Of a stretch of 64,000 nt of DNA, positions 61,293 through 64,000 are shown piece after piece. The notes beneath the pieces were generated by a model that made no database searches, was not told the origin of the DNA, and saw nothing but the letters and a program-made list of their open reading frames with translations. This DNA comes from Microbacterium sp. LWH7-1.2 (GTDB lineage Bacteria; Actinomycetota; Actinomycetes; Actinomycetales; Microbacteriaceae): contig NZ_CP151637.1 in the NCBI RefSeq assembly GCF_038397755.1, positions 1,364,001-1,428,000 of the forward strand. Reading direction: 5' to 3'. Positions within the stretch are counted from its first letter, which is position 1. Each line of letters opens with the position of its first letter. A program made the translations under genes and the position numbers.

Positions 61293-61351
61293 GGCCCGAG
61301 CCTATCGGCGCGTGTCGTCACAGGGCGGCCGCAGCGGTGCCGCCCCGTGGG

Positions 61352-64000
61352 TCAGTCGCGGCCCGTGAGACCCCAGGCGTCCTCGGAGCCGTCGTCGTCG
61401 CTCTCGACGACGGGGTAGCCGTCGTACTGCGAGGCCACGGCATCCGTCCCGTAGCGGTCGTCCGCCGCCGTGGCGGGCGCCGCTGGAGCCGCGGGCGCCT
61501 GATCGGGCACATCCTCCCCCCGGAGGCGCGCGAGCACCGATGGGAGCTGCTCTACCGTCACGAGCACGTCGCGAGCCTTCGATCCCTCGGACGGCCCGAC
61601 GATCTCGCGCGATTCGAGGAGGTCCATGAGGCGACCGGCCTTCGCGAAGCCGACGCGCAGCTTGCGCTGGAGCATCGACGTCGAGCCGAACTGGCTGGAC
61701 ACGACGAGCTCGGCCGCCGCGAGCAGCAGCTCGAGGTCGTCTCCGATGTCGGCGTCGATCTCCTTCTTCTCGGCCACCGCCGCCACGTCGGCGCGATACT
61801 CCGGCCGTGCCTGGTGCGTGACGTGCTTGACGACCTCTTCGATCTCCTTCTCGCTCACCCACGCGCCCTGCACGCGGAGCGCCTTCGAGGCACCCATCGG
61901 CAGGAAGAGGCCGTCGCCCTGGCCGATCAGGCGGTCGGCGCCGGGCTGATCGAGGATGACGCGAGAGTCGGTGACGCTCGTCACGGCGAACGCCAGACGC
62001 GAGGGCACGTTGGCCTTGATGAGACCTGTGACGACGTCGACCGAGGGTCGCTGGGTCGCGAGCACGAGGTGGATGCCCGAGGCGCGCGCCAGCTGAGTGA
62101 TGCGCACGATCGAGTCCTCGACGTCACGTGGCGCCACCATCATGAGGTCGGCGAGCTCGTCGACGACGACGAGCAGGTACGGATACGGCTTGAGCACCCG
62201 CTCGCTGCCCGGAGGCAGCGTGATCTCGCCCGCGACGACGGCCTTGTTGAAGTCGTCGATGTGACGGAAGCCGAACGACGCGAGGTCGTCGTATCGCATG
62301 TCCATCTCTTTCACGACCCACTGCAGCGCTTCGGCGGCCTTCTTCGGGTTCGTGATGATGGGCGTGATGAGGTGCGGCACGCCCGCGTACGACGTGAGCT
62401 CCACGCGCTTCGGGTCGATCAGCACCATGCGCACGTCCGCGGGCTTCGCCCGCATCAAGAGGCTCGTGATCATCGAGTTGACGAAACTGGACTTGCCCGA
62501 GCCGGTGGAGCCGGCGACGAGCAGGTGGGGCATCTTCGCGAGGTTGGCCACGACGTAGCCGCCGCCGACGTCCTTGCCGACCCCGATCGTCATGGGGTGC
62601 GTCTGGCTGGTCGCGGTCTGCGAGCGCAGCACGTCGCCGAGCGTCACGATCTCGCGGTCGGTGTTCGGGATCTCGACGCCGATGGCGCTCTTGCCCGGGA
62701 TGGGAGCGAGGATGCGCACCTCGTTCGAGGCGACCGCGTACGCGATGTTGTTGGTGAGCGCGGTGATGCGCTCCACCTTGACGCCGGGGCCGAGCTCGAT
62801 CTCGTACTGCGTCACGGTGGGGCCGCGAGAGAACCCCGTCACGCGTGCGTCGACGGAGAACTGATCGAGCACACTCGTGATGGCCCGCACGGTGTCGTCG
62901 TTGGCCTGCGAGCGCGCCACGTGGGGCGAGCCGGCGGCGAGCGAGTTGACCGAGGGCAGCCGGTACGGCGCGGAGGGCGAGTCGACCCTCGCGACGGAGC
63001 CGATGCCGTCGAGCCCGGGGAGCGTCCCGTCGTCTTCGATGACCTCGGCGTCGTCGCGCAGCGACGTGCGCGAGGAGGCCGTCGCCTTCGCCGCGGACAG
63101 CACCGCGGGGTCGATGACCTCGGTGAGCGCGTCCGCCGGCGGTGCCGGCGCGACGGGGGCGATGGCCTGCTCGAAGCCGCCCTGCGATGAGCCCGCCGGC
63201 AGCAGCTCCGTGAGGTCCTGCGAGCCGAGCCCACCCTCCGGATCCTTCTCGCGCCCCGTCTTGTTGCGACGCCAGAACGGCAGCGAGGAGTCGCCCTCGT
63301 CATCCGCATCGGCCGGGGCCGCAGCATCCGTCGTCGACTTCTCTTCCCGCGGCTCGGCGCCGAACATCCAGGCGTACAGCTCGCCCAGACGGCGGCCGAT
63401 GCGGTTCGGGGGCGTCTTCGTGATGATCAGGATGCTGAGCACCGCCAGCAGCGAAAGCACGATGTACGCGCCGACGTCGGTGAGCACAAGCGCGAGCGGC
63501 TCGCCGAGCATCCAGCCGAAGAGGCCGCCCGCCTCGCTCAGTGCGGGCAGCCCCTGATTCGGCTGAGGCCGCCCGCCGGCGACGTGGCAGAAGCCGGCGA
63601 TCGTGAGGACGAGCAGGCCGAAGCCGATGCCGACGCGGCCGTTGTCGTGCACGGACGACGGATGCCGGAACATCCAGCCGGCGAGCATGAGCAGCAGGAC
63701 GGGGAGCACGAACGCCTCGCGGCCGATGAGGCCGCCCACGGTGTACGCGCTGATGGTCTTGGCGACCTCGTCGCCGATGAAGAACCACTCGTTCACGGCA
63801 CCGGCGATCGCGAGCAGCACGAGGAGGAACGGGAAGCCGTCGCGGCGCTGGTCCTTCTCGAGCGCCTCGGGACCGAACGCGCGGAAGAGGCCGCCGGTGG
63901 CGTGCGCGAGGCCCATCCACGCCCGCAGGATGACGGGCGCGCGAGCGGGTTCGTCGACGTAGCGCTTGGGTGCGGGTGCCGGCTTCGCGGTCGCAGGCTT
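61352..64000 (-). CDS. ftsK: DNA translocase FtsK (N-terminus beyond window edge)
   Basis: The 882 visible residues extend to the window edge with an open frame, so the true start is outside. It has four N-terminal membrane helices (in the visible part about 50-190), a linker region, and the motor domain with Walker [15 protein letters not shown] and Walker [14 protein letters not shown]. The C-terminal gamma winged-helix domain is [20 protein letters not shown], which reads orientation signals in DNA. FtsK moves chromosome termini at the septum and activates XerCD. Confidence 0.96.
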   Translation of the reverse strand, partial: KPATAKPAPAPKRYVDEPARAPVILRAWMGLAHATGGLFRAFGPEALEKDQRRDGFPFLLVLLAIAGAVNEWFFIGDEVAKTISAYTVGGLIGREAFVLPVLLLMLAGWMFRHPSSVHDNGRVGIGFGLLVLTIAGFCHVAGGRPQPNQGLPALSEAGGLFGWMLGEPLALVLTDVGAYIVLSLLAVLSILIITKTPPNRIGRRLGELYAWMFGAEPREEKSTTDAAAPADADDEGDSSLPFWRRNKTGREKDPEGGLGSQDLTELLPAGSSQGGFEQAIAPVAPAPPADALTEVIDPAVLSAAKATASSRTSLRDDAEVIEDDGTLPGLDGIGSVARVDSPSAPYRLPSVNSLAAGSPHVARSQANDDTVRAITSVLDQFSVDARVTGFSRGPTVTQYEIELGPGVKVERITALTNNIAYAVASNEVRILAPIPGKSAIGVEIPNTDREIVTLGDVLRSQTATSQTHPMTIGVGKDVGGGYVVANLAKMPHLLVAGSTGSGKSSFVNSMITSLLMRAKPADVRMVLIDPKRVELTSYAGVPHLITPIITNPKKAAEALQWVVKEMDMRYDDLASFGFRHIDDFNKAVVAGEITLPPGSERVLKPYPYLLVVVDELADLMMVAPRDVEDSIVRITQLARASGIHLVLATQRPSVDVVTGLIKANVPSRLAFAVTSVTDSRVILDQPGADRLIGQGDGLFLPMGASKALRVQGAWVSEKEIEEVVKHVTHQARPEYRADVAAVAEKKEIDADIGDDLELLLAAAELVVSSQFGSTSMLQRKLRVGFAKAGRLMDLLESREIVGPSEGSKARDVLVTVEQLPSVLARLRGEDVPDQAPAAPAAPATAADDRYGTDAVASQYDGYPVVESDDDGSEDAWGLTGRD

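Overview
The window is about 64 kb of high-GC actinobacterial chromosome. It is almost certainly from Microbacteriaceae, probably Microbacterium or a close relative. The grounds are very high GC, a 23S-5S and 16S-23S layout without spacer tRNAs, the gene orders recA-recX-clgR-cinA-pgsA-ftsK and infC-rpmI-rplT, PriA in the histidine cluster, and QcrB- and ClgR-type proteins. No prophage, insertion sequence, CRISPR array, plasmid gene or tRNA gene was found. Most genes, including the whole rRNA operon, lie on the minus strand.

Layout. 1-3706: 3' part of tlyA, a 52-residue ORF, a HAD-IIA phosphatase and a protein with 29 tandem peptide repeats and a TPR-like domain. 3757-9356: terminator, 5S, 23S and 16S rRNA with boxA-like sites and a strong promoter (minus). 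9615-12523: udgX, a DUF4184 membrane protein, tyrS. 12661-13926: a plus-strand SatD-like regulator and membrane partner. 13952-21909: arginine biosynthesis (argC-J-B-D-F, a membrane acyltransferase-like gene, argH). 22199-27585: two oxidoreductase/hydrolase genes, pheST. 27667-31069: glutamate-type ABC importer gluABCD. 31159-33732: rRNA methyltransferase and the infC-rpmI-rplT operon. 33733-39720: DUF1844, a PLP decarboxylase, sseB, priA, hisH, hisB, hisC. 39788-42774: the divergent LysM/lexA pair and a large membrane protein. 42771-46163: metE, metF. 46438-53741: S9 peptidase, hflX, an rRNA-type methyltransferase, dapF, an orphan cytochrome b, an acetyltransferase. 53751-64000: miaA, miaB, a kinase-like protein, recX, recA, DUF3046, clgR, cinA C-domain, pgsA and ftsK (cut at the window edge).

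Two regulatory themes run through the window. First, at least sixteen genes have a TANNNT -10 hexamer 6-9 nt before the start codon and no clear Shine-Dalgarno, which points to leaderless transcripts. Operon-internal genes instead overlap by ATGA, GTGA or TGATG. Second, an SOS circuit is visible. LexA-type boxes sit over the divergent lexA/LysM promoters and upstream of recA-recX, and the LysM protein is probably the SOS cell-division inhibitor.

Most of the window is core genome. The points most worth a second look are the following. An orphan QcrB-like cytochrome b has lost both predicted heme bH ligands. The repeat-array protein probably varies between strains. infC appears to start at ATC. 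A long hairpin fills the 5' leader of the LysM gene. The SatD/membrane-protein pair has no known function.
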